Shown: positions 53,853 through 63,142, counted from the stretch's first letter. The stretch: DNA of 64,000 nt from Marinovum sp034669705 (GCF_034669705.1 NZ_JAXMOR010000027.1:1-64000), one strand, 5' to 3'. Notes: generated by a model not told the origin, from the sequence alone. Numbers and translations are program-made.

Positions 53853-54059
53853 TTAGCGCCGCCAGTGGGCCGGAACGTCCCAAATCGGTTTGCAGGCCTC
53901 GCGACGGGCTTCCTCGGCGCTGATCCCGAGATCGTCGATCCGGGCGGCATCGAGTTGCCCAAGTGTCTTGCGCTGACGGTAGAGCGCCGCCAAATCTGCC
54001 AGACGGGGCAGGGCACTGTGACGCGGGCGGGCATGGGTGAGGGGAAGGGTGCGGGCCAT
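53853..54059 (-). CDS. DUF1127 small basic protein
   Basis: The product (68 residues) ends with a DUF1127/YjiS-type domain: ALYRQRKTLGQLDAARIDDLGIS followed by EARREACKPIWD. DUF1127 proteins are small and Arg-rich; some (Rhodobacter CcaF1) are RNA-binding and some affect phosphate or stress responses. It is divergent from the LysR gene at 54183, which probably controls it. Confidence 0.9.
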   Translation of the reverse strand: MARTLPLTHARPRHSALPRLADLAALYRQRKTLGQLDAARIDDLGISAEEARREACKPIWDVPAHWRR

Positions 54060-54182
54060 GGGGCTCTCCTATCGTTTGTGATGTATGAGGCGAGTTGCAT
54101 CTTGTATCTTGATATATAGAGGGCGGCGTTCCATAATTGAAACGAATGTTCTTGATCCAATGCATCACGGAGTATGATGGTA

Positions 54183-55034
54183 ATGCGCAATCTCGATGTC
54201 ACCGTGTTGCGCAGTTTCGTGGCGGTGGCCCAGACCGGCGGCGTCACCCGCGCGGCGGGCTTTCTCAACCTGACGCAATCGGCGGTCTCGATGCAGCTCA
54301 AGCGGCTCGAGGAGCTGCTCGGGCTCGAGCTGCTCGACCGCTCGGCCCGGCAGATCGGCCTGACCGCCGCCGGAGAGCAGCTGCTGGGCTATGCCCGCCG
54401 CATGGTCGAGCTCAACGACGAGGCCTTTGCCAGGCTGACCCATGAGGAGTTTTCCGGCCAGATCGCCCTCGGTGTGCCCTATGACATCGTCTACCCGGTG
54501 GTGCCGCGGGTGCTGCAGCGCTTCGCGCTCGAGATGCCGCGGGTGCGGGTCAATCTGGTGACCGGCAACACCCGGTCGCTGAAAGAGGATTTCGCCAAGG
54601 GCGCGCTCGACCTGATCCTGACCACGGAAAGCGAGGTCGCCCCCGGCGGCGAGACCCTGACCGAGATCGCCCTGCGCTGGATCGGCGCGCCCGGCGGGCA
54701 GGCCTGGCGGCAGCGGCCGCTCAACCTCGCACAAGCGCGGGTCTGTGCCTTTCGCTCCGGCGTGGTCGATCGGCTGGACGCGGCCGGCGTCGACTGGGTG
54801 TCGACCGTCGAGACCGACAGCGACCGCACCGTCGAGGCCACGGTCAGCGCCGATCTCGCGGTGACCGCGCTGTTGGAAGGGACTGCGCCGAAGGAGCTGA
54901 TCGAACTGCCACCCAGCTGCGACCTGCCCGACCTTGGCCGCTACAAGATCAACATCTATTGCAATCGGGGATCAAGCCAGAAGCCGGTGAACCTGCTGAC
55001 CGAGATGATTGAACAGGGCTACGACACGCTTTAG
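54183..55034 (+). CDS. LysR-family regulator (LrhA/HexA-like)
   Basis: The product has 283 residues from ATG 54183 (286 if the ATG at 54174 is used; a GGAG at 54169-54172 favours 54183). It has a winged helix (RSFVAVAQTGGVTRAAGFLNLTQSAVSMQLKRLE) and a substrate-binding domain. RNLDVTVLRSF and LLGYARRMVELNDEA resemble the LrhA/HexA branch. It is divergent from a DUF1127 gene and 26 bp upstream of a convergent quinone oxidoreductase gene. Confidence 0.88.
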   Translation: MRNLDVTVLRSFVAVAQTGGVTRAAGFLNLTQSAVSMQLKRLEELLGLELLDRSARQIGLTAAGEQLLGYARRMVELNDEAFARLTHEEFSGQIALGVPYDIVYPVVPRVLQRFALEMPRVRVNLVTGNTRSLKEDFAKGALDLILTTESEVAPGGETLTEIALRWIGAPGGQAWRQRPLNLAQARVCAFRSGVVDRLDAAGVDWVSTVETDSDRTVEATVSADLAVTALLEGTAPKELIELPPSCDLPDLGRYKINIYCNRGSSQKPVNLLTEMIEQGYDTL

Positions 55035-55060
55035 GAGGGGCGGCCCTCAGCGGCGGTCGG

Positions 55061-56020
55061 TCACAGGGTGACGACCACCTTGCCGGTGGATTTGCGGTCG
55101 CGCAGCAGCTGCATCGCCCGGCCGGCCTCTTCGAGCGGCAGGGCGTGGCTGATGTGCGGGGTGATGCGGCCGTCGCTGTGCCACTGCATCAGGGTTTTCA
55201 GCGAGCCGGCGATCACCTGAGGCGCGAACTTCAGATAGCCGCCCCAGTAGAGCCCGAGCACCGAAAGATTCTTGACCAGCAGATGATTGGCCGGGATTTG
55301 CGGCACCTCGCCGCTGGCAAAGCCGATCGGCAGCAGCCGCGCCTCAGGGTTGCAGGCACGAAACGCGGCCTTGAACTGGTCGCCGCCCACCGGATCATAA
55401 ACCACGTCGGCGCCGCCGAGCGCCCTGACCTCGGCGCGCAGGTCGCAGGTCCGGGAATCGAGCAGGTGATGCGCCCCGGCGGCGCGCGCCGCCTCGAGCT
55501 TGTCGGTGCCCCGCGCGCAGGCGATGACCGTCGCGCCCATGATCCGGCCGATCTCGACCGCGGTCAGCCCGACGCCGCCGGAGGCGCCCAGCACCAGCAG
55601 GGTTTCCCCCGGCTGAAGCCGCGCCCGATGGTCCAGCGCCAGGTGCGAGGTGCCATAGGCGATCTGAAATGCGGCGGCATCGGTGAAACTCATCGTTTCC
55701 GGAATGGCAACGGCGCGGGCGGCCTCGAAACAGCCGAACTCGGCCAGACCGCCCTGGCCGCCAAAGACCGCAACCCGCTGGCCGGTCTCGAGGCCGGTGA
55801 CGCCTTCGCCAAGCGCGTCAACGGTGCCCGCCACCTCCATCCCGAGGGTGAAGGGCGCCTCCGGGGTATCTTGGTACGTGCCCTTTTCCATGAGCAAATC
55901 CGCGAAGTTAAGCCCGCAGGCGGCGATCCTGACGCGAATCTCGCCGACGCCGGGCTCTGGCATGTCGATCTCTGTCAGCTGTGCCCGCGCACCGGATTCG
56001 GCGATGTGAAATGCCCGCAT
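55061..56020 (-). CDS. NADPH:quinone oxidoreductase-type MDR protein
   Basis: This 319-residue zinc-free medium-chain dehydrogenase/reductase has GMEVAGTVDALGEGV in the catalytic domain and the coenzyme motif LGASGGVGLTAVEIG. The final segment GRAMQLLRDRKSTGKVVVTL is typical of QOR-type enzymes reducing quinones or enoyl compounds. It is single. Substrate not determined. Confidence 0.9.
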   Translation of the reverse strand: MRAFHIAESGARAQLTEIDMPEPGVGEIRVRIAACGLNFADLLMEKGTYQDTPEAPFTLGMEVAGTVDALGEGVTGLETGQRVAVFGGQGGLAEFGCFEAARAVAIPETMSFTDAAAFQIAYGTSHLALDHRARLQPGETLLVLGASGGVGLTAVEIGRIMGATVIACARGTDKLEAARAAGAHHLLDSRTCDLRAEVRALGGADVVYDPVGGDQFKAAFRACNPEARLLPIGFASGEVPQIPANHLLVKNLSVLGLYWGGYLKFAPQVIAGSLKTLMQWHSDGRITPHISHALPLEEAGRAMQLLRDRKSTGKVVVTL

Positions 56021-56344
56021 TGGTGTCAGATTTCCCCTGTCGATTGGCCTGAGCCTTTACAGTTTCGCGCAACTGACGCAATGTAAAGAGCATGGCATGT
56101 CGCGCCTTCCGGGAGGCATTTTGCGGTGTTTTCATACCGTGCAACGTGTGCTGGCGGTTAACCGTGAACTCTAAACGCGTTCTTTTATCTTGCTTTCTTC
56201 GGCACCTCACATATTCTTCGTGACGCTGCAGGGGTGCACAGTCAATATCGTCGGGCCGGGGGAAGCTCTGTCTCGTTACATAAAATAATTAAGCGCTGTC
56301 CTGCATCGTGTGCGGTGACCTGTGCGAAGTGAAGGATGAATAGT
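56021..56344. other. 324-bp gap before HTH gene
   Basis: No gene is seen. The region is less GC-rich than usual, with a perfect palindrome CGGTTAACCG at 56155-56164 and an AT-rich patch CATAAAATAATTAAG around 56279-56293 that may be part of the promoter for the HTH gene. A direct-repeat or CtrA-type TTAA-N7-TTAA pair was looked for and not found. Confidence 0.5.
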
Positions 56345-56722
56345 ATGCCACACCCCGTGGATGTCCATGTCGGCAAACGTGTCCGGCATCGCCGCTGGCT
56401 GGTCGGGATGACGCAGCAGCAGCTGGCGGAGCATGTCGGCATCAAGTTCCAGCAGATCCAGAAATACGAGACCGGCGCCAACCGCGTCAGCGCCTCGCGC
56501 CTCTGGGACATCGCCGATGCGCTCGACGTGCCGGTCAGCTTCTTCTTCGAAGGCATCGATGCCGGCGAGACCGAGGCGGCGCAGGGTGCCGTCAGCAGCG
56601 TGCCGGCCGATCTTCTCGGCGACAAGGAAGCGCTCGATCTCGTGCGGTCGTACTATGCGATCCCGGAAAATCAGCGCCGCCGGCTGTTCGAGCTTGCCCG
56701 CGTGCTGAGCGACGTCGCATAA
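56345..56722 (+). CDS. XRE-family HTH regulator
   Basis: The product (125 residues) has a Cro/C1 helix-turn-helix (VGKRVRHRRWLVGMTQQQLAEHVGIKFQQIQKYETGANRVSASRL split over two helices) at about 8-62 and a charged tail with LVRSYYAIPENQRRRLFELARVLS. It is a widely conserved alphaproteobacterial regulator type. ATG 56345 has a GAAGGA site about 10 bases upstream; ATG 56336 is too close. It is followed by hisN after 51 bp. Confidence 0.88.
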   Translation: MPHPVDVHVGKRVRHRRWLVGMTQQQLAEHVGIKFQQIQKYETGANRVSASRLWDIADALDVPVSFFFEGIDAGETEAAQGAVSSVPADLLGDKEALDLVRSYYAIPENQRRRLFELARVLSDVA

Positions 56723-56773
56723 CCCACCCGACCTGCGGTGCCTGTGCGCCGCGAAGACGGATGGGTGAGACAG

Positions 56774-57568
56774 ATGCAAGACAGCGAGATGCGCCACCTC
56801 TGGCAGGTGGCCGATGAAATGGCCGACGCGGCGCGTGCGGCCATTTTGCCGTTCTTCAGGGGCGCGGCGCTGGGCACCGAGAACAAGGACGCGGGCGGGT
56901 TCGACCCTGTAACCCAGGCCGACCGCGCCGCCGAACAGGCCATGCGCGCGATCCTGGCCCGCGCCCGGCCAGAGGATGCCATCCTCGGCGAGGAGTTTGG
57001 CCACAGCGCCGGCACCTCCGGGCTGACCTGGGTGCTCGACCCGATCGACGGCACCCGCGGCTTTATCAGCGGTACCCCCACCTGGGGGGTGCTGATCGCG
57101 CTCTCCGACGCGACCGGCCCGATCCTCGGGCTGATCGACCAGCCCTATATCGGCGAGCGGTTTCGCGGTGGCGGCGGTCTGGCCCGGATGGAAGGGCCGC
57201 ATGGCGCGCGTGACCTGGCCACCCGCCAGGTGGATCGGCTCTCTGACGCGCTGCTCTTTACCACCTTCCCAGAGGTCGGCACGGCCGACGAGCGCGCCGC
57301 GTTCCAGCGGGTCGCGGCCGAGGTCCGGCTGACCCGCTATGGCATGGATTGCTACGCCTATGCGCTGCTCGCGGCGGGGCAGGTGGACCTGGTGATCGAG
57401 GCCGGGCTCAACGCCTATGATATCCAGGCGCCGATTGCAGTGATCGAGGCCGCCGGTGGTGTGGTCACCAACTGGCAGGGTGGTCCGGTGCATGACGGCG
57501 GGCAGGTGCTGGCGGCCGGGACACAGGCGCTGCACAGGGCGGCGCAGGCGCGACTCAACCAGGCTTGA
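56774..57568 (+). CDS. hisN: Histidinol-phosphatase of the inositol monophosphatase family
   Basis: The product (264 residues) has the metal-binding motifs GEEFG, WVLDPIDGTRGFI and the C-terminal GLNAYDIQAPIAVIEAAGG of the IMPase superfamily. Family variants use histidinol phosphate or inositol phosphate; the DPIDGTRGFISG pattern and gene size favour the HisN type. The ATG at 56774 is used, with a weak GGTGAG site; a GTG upstream (56738) would add 12 residues. Confidence 0.85.
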   Translation: MQDSEMRHLWQVADEMADAARAAILPFFRGAALGTENKDAGGFDPVTQADRAAEQAMRAILARARPEDAILGEEFGHSAGTSGLTWVLDPIDGTRGFISGTPTWGVLIALSDATGPILGLIDQPYIGERFRGGGGLARMEGPHGARDLATRQVDRLSDALLFTTFPEVGTADERAAFQRVAAEVRLTRYGMDCYAYALLAAGQVDLVIEAGLNAYDIQAPIAVIEAAGGVVTNWQGGPVHDGGQVLAAGTQALHRAAQARLNQA

Positions 57569-57676
57569 TCGCGGCACGCGGGCTTGCTAGCGTTTGGCCA
57601 ACGCCGCGCGAACTTTGCCCGTTACCGGCGCGGCGGGCTTCACCTCAGAAATGGGCGCCACATCTGAGGTTTCTTC

Positions 57677-59011
57677 ATGACAGAGATACTGCTGCAGCGG
57701 GTCGGTCTGGCCCTGACCATGGACGATGACAGCCGCGAACTGACCGAGTGCGACATCCGGCTGAAGGGCGGCGTGATCGCCGAGATCGGCGCGGGGCTGG
57801 CCAGCGCGGGCGAGGTGATCGACGCCCGCGACTGCCTGGTGACGCCGGGGCTGGTCAACACCCATCACCACCTCTACCAGACGCTGACCCGCGCGGTGCC
57901 CGGCGGTCAGGATGCGCTGCTCTTCGGCTGGCTCAAGACGCTCTACCCGATCTGGGCCCGCTTCGGCCCCGACGAGATGTTCACCTCGGCCCAGGTCGGG
58001 CTGGCAGAACTGGCGCTCTCGGGCTGCACCATGTCGTCTGATCACCTCTACCTCTATCCGAACGGCGCGCGGCTCGACGATACCGTTGCCGCGGCACGCG
58101 AGGTCGGGCTGCGGTTTCATCCCACCCGCGGTGCGATGTCGATCGGCGAGAGCGATGGCGGGCTGCCACCCGACAGCCTGGTGGAAAAAGAGGCGGCGAT
58201 CCTCGAGGACATGGTGCGGGTGGTCGACGCTTTCCACGATGCCTCTGAGGGCGCCATGGTGCGTGTCGGGTTGGCGCCCTGTTCGCCCTTTTCGGTCAGC
58301 CGCGAGCTGATGCGCGACACCGCGCTTCTGGCCCGCGACAAGGCCGTGATGCTGCACACTCACCTCGCGGAGAACGACGAGGATATCGCCTATTCGCTGG
58401 AGAAATTCGGCTGCCGCCCCGGCCAATATGCCGAGGACCTCGGCTGGACCGGCGCGGATGTCTGGCACGCCCATTGCGTGAAGCTCGATGGCGAGGAAAT
58501 CGATCTCTTTGCCAGAACCCGAACCGGGGTGGCGCATTGCCCCTGCTCGAATTGCCGCCTCGGATCGGGCATCGCGCCGGTGCGGGCGATGCGCGATGCC
58601 GGCGTCAAGGTTGGCCTCGGCGTCGACGGCTCGGCCTCCAACGACAGCGGCAACCTGGCGCTCGAGGCGCGGCAGGCAATGCTGTTGCAGCGGGTGGCGC
58701 GGGGGGCGGATGCGATGTCGGCGCGCGAAGCCTTGCGGATTGCCACGCGTGGCGGCGCCGAGGTGCTGGGCCGGGCGGATTGCGGCCAGATCGCGGTCGG
58801 CAAGCGTGCCGATCTGGCGCTCTGGGACATGTCCGGTGTCGAGGCGGCAGGCAGCTGGGACTGGGCGGCCCTCTTGCTGGCCGGGCCGACGCGGGTGCAC
58901 GATCTCTTTGTCGAGGGCCGCGCGGTGGTACGCGGCGGTGCCGTGGTCTCCTTTGATCTCGCAGCGGCGGTGCGGCGGCAAAACGACCTAGCAAGAAGGC
59001 TGATGGCATGA
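57677..59011 (+). CDS. 8-oxoguanine deaminase (amidohydrolase)
   Basis: The product (444 residues) is an amidohydrolase with metal site NTHHHLYQTL (His63-65), HTHLAEND, and the C-terminal CPCSNCRLGSG and GLGVDGSASND segments. These match the 8-oxoguanine deaminase group (PA0142-type), which converts 8-oxoguanine to uric acid. ATG 57677 is preceded by a GAGG-like site. A CAP-domain gene overlaps its stop by 4 bp and guaD lies 0.7 kb away, convergent. Confidence 0.87.
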   Translation: MTEILLQRVGLALTMDDDSRELTECDIRLKGGVIAEIGAGLASAGEVIDARDCLVTPGLVNTHHHLYQTLTRAVPGGQDALLFGWLKTLYPIWARFGPDEMFTSAQVGLAELALSGCTMSSDHLYLYPNGARLDDTVAAAREVGLRFHPTRGAMSIGESDGGLPPDSLVEKEAAILEDMVRVVDAFHDASEGAMVRVGLAPCSPFSVSRELMRDTALLARDKAVMLHTHLAENDEDIAYSLEKFGCRPGQYAEDLGWTGADVWHAHCVKLDGEEIDLFARTRTGVAHCPCSNCRLGSGIAPVRAMRDAGVKVGLGVDGSASNDSGNLALEARQAMLLQRVARGADAMSAREALRIATRGGAEVLGRADCGQIAVGKRADLALWDMSGVEAAGSWDWAALLLAGPTRVHDLFVEGRAVVRGGAVVSFDLAAAVRRQNDLARRLMA

Positions 59012-59436
59012 AGCGACGGATGGTTCTGGCGGCGGGGTTGGCATGGGTGGCTGCGCCAGTGCTTGCGGAGCAGGCAGCACTCGACACGGTCAACCGGTTG
59101 CGCCGACAGTCCGGCCGCAGGGCGCTGCGCTGGTCGCCGGTTCTTACCGCTGTGGCGCAGGCGCATGCCGACGACATGGCGCGCAACGGGTTCTTTTCGC
59201 ACAGCGGCTCCGACGGCTCGTCGATCAGCGACCGGGTTTCGCGGGGGGGCTATGGCTGGTGCGCGGTGGCCGAGAACATCGCCAAGGGCCAGCGCAGCCT
59301 CGACGAGGTGATGCGGAGCTGGCAGGGCTCTCCCGGCCATCGCCGCAACATGCTGAGCAGCAACATGACCGAGCTGGGCGTGGCGCGGGGAGGCGGCAAC
59401 ACCTGGGTCATGGTCCTGGCCAAGCCCGGCTGTTGA
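59008..59436 (+). CDS. Exported CAP-domain protein
   Basis: The product (142 residues) has a signal peptide (RRMVLAAGLAWVAAPVLA) and a CAP/SCP domain with HADDMARNGFFSH, AENIAKGQ, SWQGSPGHRRNML. CAP proteins are secreted with varied roles, often cell-wall or lipid binding. The start overlaps the deaminase stop by 4 bp, which is an odd pairing of a cytoplasmic and an exported protein. Confidence 0.9.
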   Translation: MKRRMVLAAGLAWVAAPVLAEQAALDTVNRLRRQSGRRALRWSPVLTAVAQAHADDMARNGFFSHSGSDGSSISDRVSRGGYGWCAVAENIAKGQRSLDEVMRSWQGSPGHRRNMLSSNMTELGVARGGGNTWVMVLAKPGC

Positions 59437-59593
59437 GGCCGCGGCTGGAAAAGGAGCGCTTCCGCGCGCTTTGTTCGGCGTGTGGAGAGGTGTCGGGTCC
59501 GGGGCGGGCGGCGCGCCTGGTGCGGCCTTGAAGTGTCTGCTGAGAAGCGGTTCAGGGGCAGGTCTGCCCTGAACGCGCCTTGTCGAGGGTTTT

Positions 59594-59668
59594 GTGAGTC
59601 GCCCGCGCGTCAAGGTCCTTCGGCCCGCTGCGCGGGTGCTGCGCAACCTTGACCCGCGGCCGACTCAC
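59594..59668. repeat. Long imperfect inverted repeat at guaD end
   Basis: Arms 59594-59617 and 59645-59668 match over about 21 of 24 positions (GTGAGTCG...GTCAAGGT), with a 27-base loop. The right arm overlaps the guaD stop codon. It could form a strong hairpin on the guaD mRNA; no U-run follows. Confidence 0.6.
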
Positions 59669-60951
59669 GCGGTGACAGAGCGGCCGTTGATCCAGGTGGC
59701 GCGGATCGCGCGGTCGTCGCCCATCATGATTGTCGGAAAGAGGGCCTCCCAGAGTTCATTGGCCCGTGCCTGGCGCTGGGCAATCGCCGGCGTGGAGGCG
59801 AGGTCGAGCACCACGAGGTCGGCGGCATATCCGGGGGCGAGGGTGCCGATCCCGTGGTCGAGGTGCAGCGCGCGGGCCGAGCCCTGGGTTGCCAGCCACA
59901 TCAACTGCGCCGCATGCAGCGGGGTCCCGGTGAGCTGGCCGATCTCATAGGCGGCGGCCATGGTGCGCAGCATCGAGAAGCTCGAACCGCCGCCGGTGTC
60001 GGTGGCAAGGCCGGTGGAGAGGCCGCGGGTTTTCATCGCCGCGGTATTGAACAGGCCCGAGCCGATGAAACTGTTCGAGGTCGGGCAATGGACCAGCGCC
60101 GCGCCGGTCTCGGCCAGCCGGTCGATCTCGCGTGGCTCGAGATGGATGGCATGGCCGTAGAGGCCGCGCGCGCCCAGCAGGCCATGGGTCTCGTAGGTGT
60201 CGAGGTAGTCGCGCGCCTCGGGGTGGAGATCGCGGACCCAGGCGATCTCGTCGGTCTGTTCGCTGAGATGGGTCTGCATCAGGCAGTCGGGGTGTTCGGC
60301 CCAGAGCGCGCCGAGCGCCGCCAGCTGGTCGGGCGAGGAGGTCGGGGTGAAGCGCGGCGTGATGGCGTAGTGCAGCCGGTCCTGCCCATGCCAGCGCTGC
60401 AGCAGCGCCTTGCTGTCGTCATAGGCCGATTGCGCGGTGTCGCGCAGGTCGTCAGGGGCGTTGCGGTCCATGCAGGTCTTGCCGGCGACGACACATTGGC
60501 CGCGCCTTTGGGCCTCGGTGAACAACGCCTCGACGCTTTCGGGATGGATGGTGCAGAAGCTGGCCATGGTGGTGGTGCCCTGCGCCGCCGTCAGGTCGAG
60601 GTAGCGCGCGGCGATCTCGGCTGCGTAGGCAGGGTCCGAGAACCGCGCCTCTTCGGGGAAGGTGTAGGTGTTGAGCCAGTCGATCAGCCGCAGCCCCCAG
60701 CTGGCGATGATCGCGGTCTGGGGATAGTGCACATGGGCATCGACGAAGCCGGCGCAGATCAGGTCCTTGCCGTAAGAGACCACTTCGGCCTGCGGATGGG
60801 CGGCGCGCAGGGTATCGGCCTCATCGACCGCGAGGATGCGGCCGGCGTCGATCAGCACGCCGCCTTGGCGGCGCAGGTTGCAGGCCTCGGAGAAGGGCAC
60901 CGCGAAGGGGTCGGCGTGAAAGCTCAGGGTCTGTCCGGTGAGCAGCTGCAT
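59665..60951 (-). CDS. guaD: Guanine deaminase
   Basis: The product (428 residues) deaminates guanine to xanthine. The metal site is VDAHVHYPQTA (H73, H75), HLSEQTDEI follows, and VHCPTSNSFIGSGLF and GLATDTGGGSSFSML are diagnostic of guanine deaminase. ATG 60951 gives the usual short N-terminus; the upstream frame is not conserved. It is divergent from mgtE. Confidence 0.94.
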   Translation of the reverse strand: MQLLTGQTLSFHADPFAVPFSEACNLRRQGGVLIDAGRILAVDEADTLRAAHPQAEVVSYGKDLICAGFVDAHVHYPQTAIIASWGLRLIDWLNTYTFPEEARFSDPAYAAEIAARYLDLTAAQGTTTMASFCTIHPESVEALFTEAQRRGQCVVAGKTCMDRNAPDDLRDTAQSAYDDSKALLQRWHGQDRLHYAITPRFTPTSSPDQLAALGALWAEHPDCLMQTHLSEQTDEIAWVRDLHPEARDYLDTYETHGLLGARGLYGHAIHLEPREIDRLAETGAALVHCPTSNSFIGSGLFNTAAMKTRGLSTGLATDTGGGSSFSMLRTMAAAYEIGQLTGTPLHAAQLMWLATQGSARALHLDHGIGTLAPGYAADLVVLDLASTPAIAQRQARANELWEALFPTIMMGDDRAIRATWINGRSVTA

Positions 60952-61063
60952 GGCGGTCCTTTCCGTGGCTTCGGGCGGCAGAATTGCTGCGGTGCCACTG
61001 TTGCTTTCCCATACTCTATCGTATGGTCCGCGCAAATCGTCGGATGCGGCAAAGGGGCCTGAT

Positions 61064-62455
61064 ATGACCGATCAGATCGAAGAACAGGCCGAAGCCGGGA
61101 CCGAACCCGAGGACGCCTATGCGCTGGACCGCAAGGCGGTGATGGCGATCCTTTACGCGGTCGAGATCGACGACCGCGACGCACTGATCGCGGCGATGGA
61201 GCCGCTGCATGCAGCCGACATCGCCGACCTTCTGGAACAGGTCAATCCCTACGACCGGACCCGGCTGATCCGCCTGTATGGCAAGGAGTTCGACGGCGAC
61301 ATCCTGTCGGAGCTCGACGAGAGCATCCGCGAGGAAGTGATCTCGGTGCTGCACCCGCAGGTGCTGGCCGACGCGGTGCGGGAACTCGACAGCGATGACG
61401 TGGTCGACCTGATCGAGGATCTCGAGGAGCCGCAGCAGGAGGCGATTCTCGATGCGCTGGAAGACAGCGAGCGGGTCGCGGTCGAGCAGTCGCTGGCCTA
61501 TCCGGAGTATTCCGCCGGCCGGTTGATGCAGCGCGAGGTGGTGGCGGCGCCGGAGCATTGGCGGGTGGGCGACGCCATCGATTTCCTGCGCGCGCACAAG
61601 GAGCTGCCCGAGCAGTTCTATCACATCACCCTGGTCGATCCTCGGATGCACCCGATGGGCAATGTCACCCTTGGCCGGCTGATGGGCTCGCGCCGCGAGG
61701 TGCCGCTGACCGATCTGGTGGAGGAGGTCTTTCAGGTCATCCCCGCGACGCAATATGAGGGCGACGTGGCCTATGCCTTCAACCAGTACCACCTGATCTC
61801 CGCCCCGGTGGTGGACGACGAGGGCCGGTTGGTGGGGGTGATCACCATCGACGACGCCATGGCGGTGCTGGATGAAGAGCATGAAGAGGACATCATGCGG
61901 CTGGCCGGGGTCGGCGAGGGCTCGCTGTCGGACCGGGTCATCGAGACCACCAAGCAGCGGCTGCCCTGGCTGGCGGTGAACCTGGTGACCGCGGTGCTGG
62001 CCTCGTTGGTGATCGCGCAGTTCGAGGCGGCGATCGCCCAGCTGGTGGCGCTGGCGGTGCTGATGCCGATCGTGGCCTCGATGGGCGGCAATGCCGGCAC
62101 CCAGTCGCTGACCGTGGCGGTGCGCGCGATTGCCACCCGCGACCTGACCGGCGCCAATGTCTGGCGGGTGATCCGCCGCGAGGTGCTGGTCGGGCTGATC
62201 AACGGGGTGATCTTTGCAGTGGTGATGGGCATCGTCGGCGTGGTCTGGTTCGGCTCGCCGGCGCTGGGCTACGTGATTGCCGCGGCGATGGTGATCAACC
62301 TCGTGGTGGCGGGGCTGGCCGGCACGGTGATCCCGGTGGCGCTCGAGAGGGTGGGGGTCGACCCGGCGCTGGCCTCCGGCGCCTTCGTGACCACGGTGAC
62401 CGATATCGTCGGCTTCTTCGCCTTTCTCGGGCTGGCCGTGGTGGTGCTGCTGTGA
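61064..62455 (+). CDS. mgtE: Magnesium transporter MgtE
   Basis: The product (463 residues) is a Mg2+ channel with a cytosolic N domain (about 1-140), two CBS repeats (about 145-265, with LISAPVVDDEGRLVGVITIDD) and five transmembrane helices. The selectivity region ASMGGNAGTQSLT is present. ATG 61064 was chosen because the start MTDQIEEQ precedes the acidic N domain. It overlaps the next gene by 4 bp. Confidence 0.94.
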   Translation: MTDQIEEQAEAGTEPEDAYALDRKAVMAILYAVEIDDRDALIAAMEPLHAADIADLLEQVNPYDRTRLIRLYGKEFDGDILSELDESIREEVISVLHPQVLADAVRELDSDDVVDLIEDLEEPQQEAILDALEDSERVAVEQSLAYPEYSAGRLMQREVVAAPEHWRVGDAIDFLRAHKELPEQFYHITLVDPRMHPMGNVTLGRLMGSRREVPLTDLVEEVFQVIPATQYEGDVAYAFNQYHLISAPVVDDEGRLVGVITIDDAMAVLDEEHEEDIMRLAGVGEGSLSDRVIETTKQRLPWLAVNLVTAVLASLVIAQFEAAIAQLVALAVLMPIVASMGGNAGTQSLTVAVRAIATRDLTGANVWRVIRREVLVGLINGVIFAVVMGIVGVVWFGSPALGYVIAAAMVINLVVAGLAGTVIPVALERVGVDPALASGAFVTTVTDIVGFFAFLGLAVVVLL

Positions 62456-63015
62456 GCGATCTCGACGCTGCCAAGAAGGCCGCCCGCGTCGCCGCCTTTG
62501 CCCGCCGCGCCGCGGCCCATGCGGCGGCGCGGCCGGGGCAGGCAGGGCATCTGTCCTCGGTGCTGGCAGGCCATCGTGGCGTGCCGGTTTCGGGCTACAT
62601 GGCGATGCGCAGCGAGATCGACCCGCTGCCGGCGATGGAAGAGGCCGCGGCGCATGGCCCGGTCTGCGTGCCGGTGATCGTGGCCAAGGGCCTGCCGCTG
62701 AAGTTCGCCCGCTGGGAGCCGGGCTGCGCCATGGTCGAGGGGCCTTTCGGCGCGCGGGTGCCCGAGGTGATCGACTATATCGAGCCCGAGATCCTGATCG
62801 TGCCGCTGGTGGCCTTTTCGCGCCGCGGTGGGCGGCTGGGCTACGGCGGCGGTTTCTATGACCGCACGCTGGAGCTCTTGCGCGGCAAGCGGCCGACGCT
62901 GGCGGTGGGCTTTGCCTATGGCGCTCAGGAAGACCCGGAGGTCCCGCTCGAGGTGACCGACCAGCCGCTCGACCTGATCGTGACCGAGGCCGAGGTGATC
63001 ACGCCGGGGGGATGA
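62452..63015 (+). CDS. 5-formyltetrahydrofolate cyclo-ligase
   Basis: The product (187 residues) converts 5-formyl-THF to methenyl-THF using ATP. Motifs MAMRSEIDPLPAME and RLGYGGGFYDRTL are typical. The start is GTG at 62452, overlapping the mgtE stop by 4 bp. The 6S RNA that often lies upstream of this gene in other bacteria is not possible here because of that overlap. Confidence 0.92.
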   Translation: MSDLDAAKKAARVAAFARRAAAHAAARPGQAGHLSSVLAGHRGVPVSGYMAMRSEIDPLPAMEEAAAHGPVCVPVIVAKGLPLKFARWEPGCAMVEGPFGARVPEVIDYIEPEILIVPLVAFSRRGGRLGYGGGFYDRTLELLRGKRPTLAVGFAYGAQEDPEVPLEVTDQPLDLIVTEAEVITPGG

Positions 63016-63142
63016 CGGGCTCGATTAGGCCAAACGGCCCAGTCCGCGGGCGGGCCCGACAGGTCGGATGGCCCGTTTGCCCACCCCCGCGCCGCCATTT
63101 GCCCACTTGCCGTTTGCTGCGCATCCGCTTAGGCCCTCTGCC

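Noticed and set aside
56155..56164. CtrA-binding site upstream of the XRE gene
   Set aside because: The palindrome CGGTTAACCG contains TTAA once, but the second TTAA at the required spacing is missing.
62200..62460. 6S RNA upstream of the 5-formyl-THF cyclo-ligase gene
   Set aside because: mgtE overlaps the cyclo-ligase start by 4 bp, leaving no room for the RNA.
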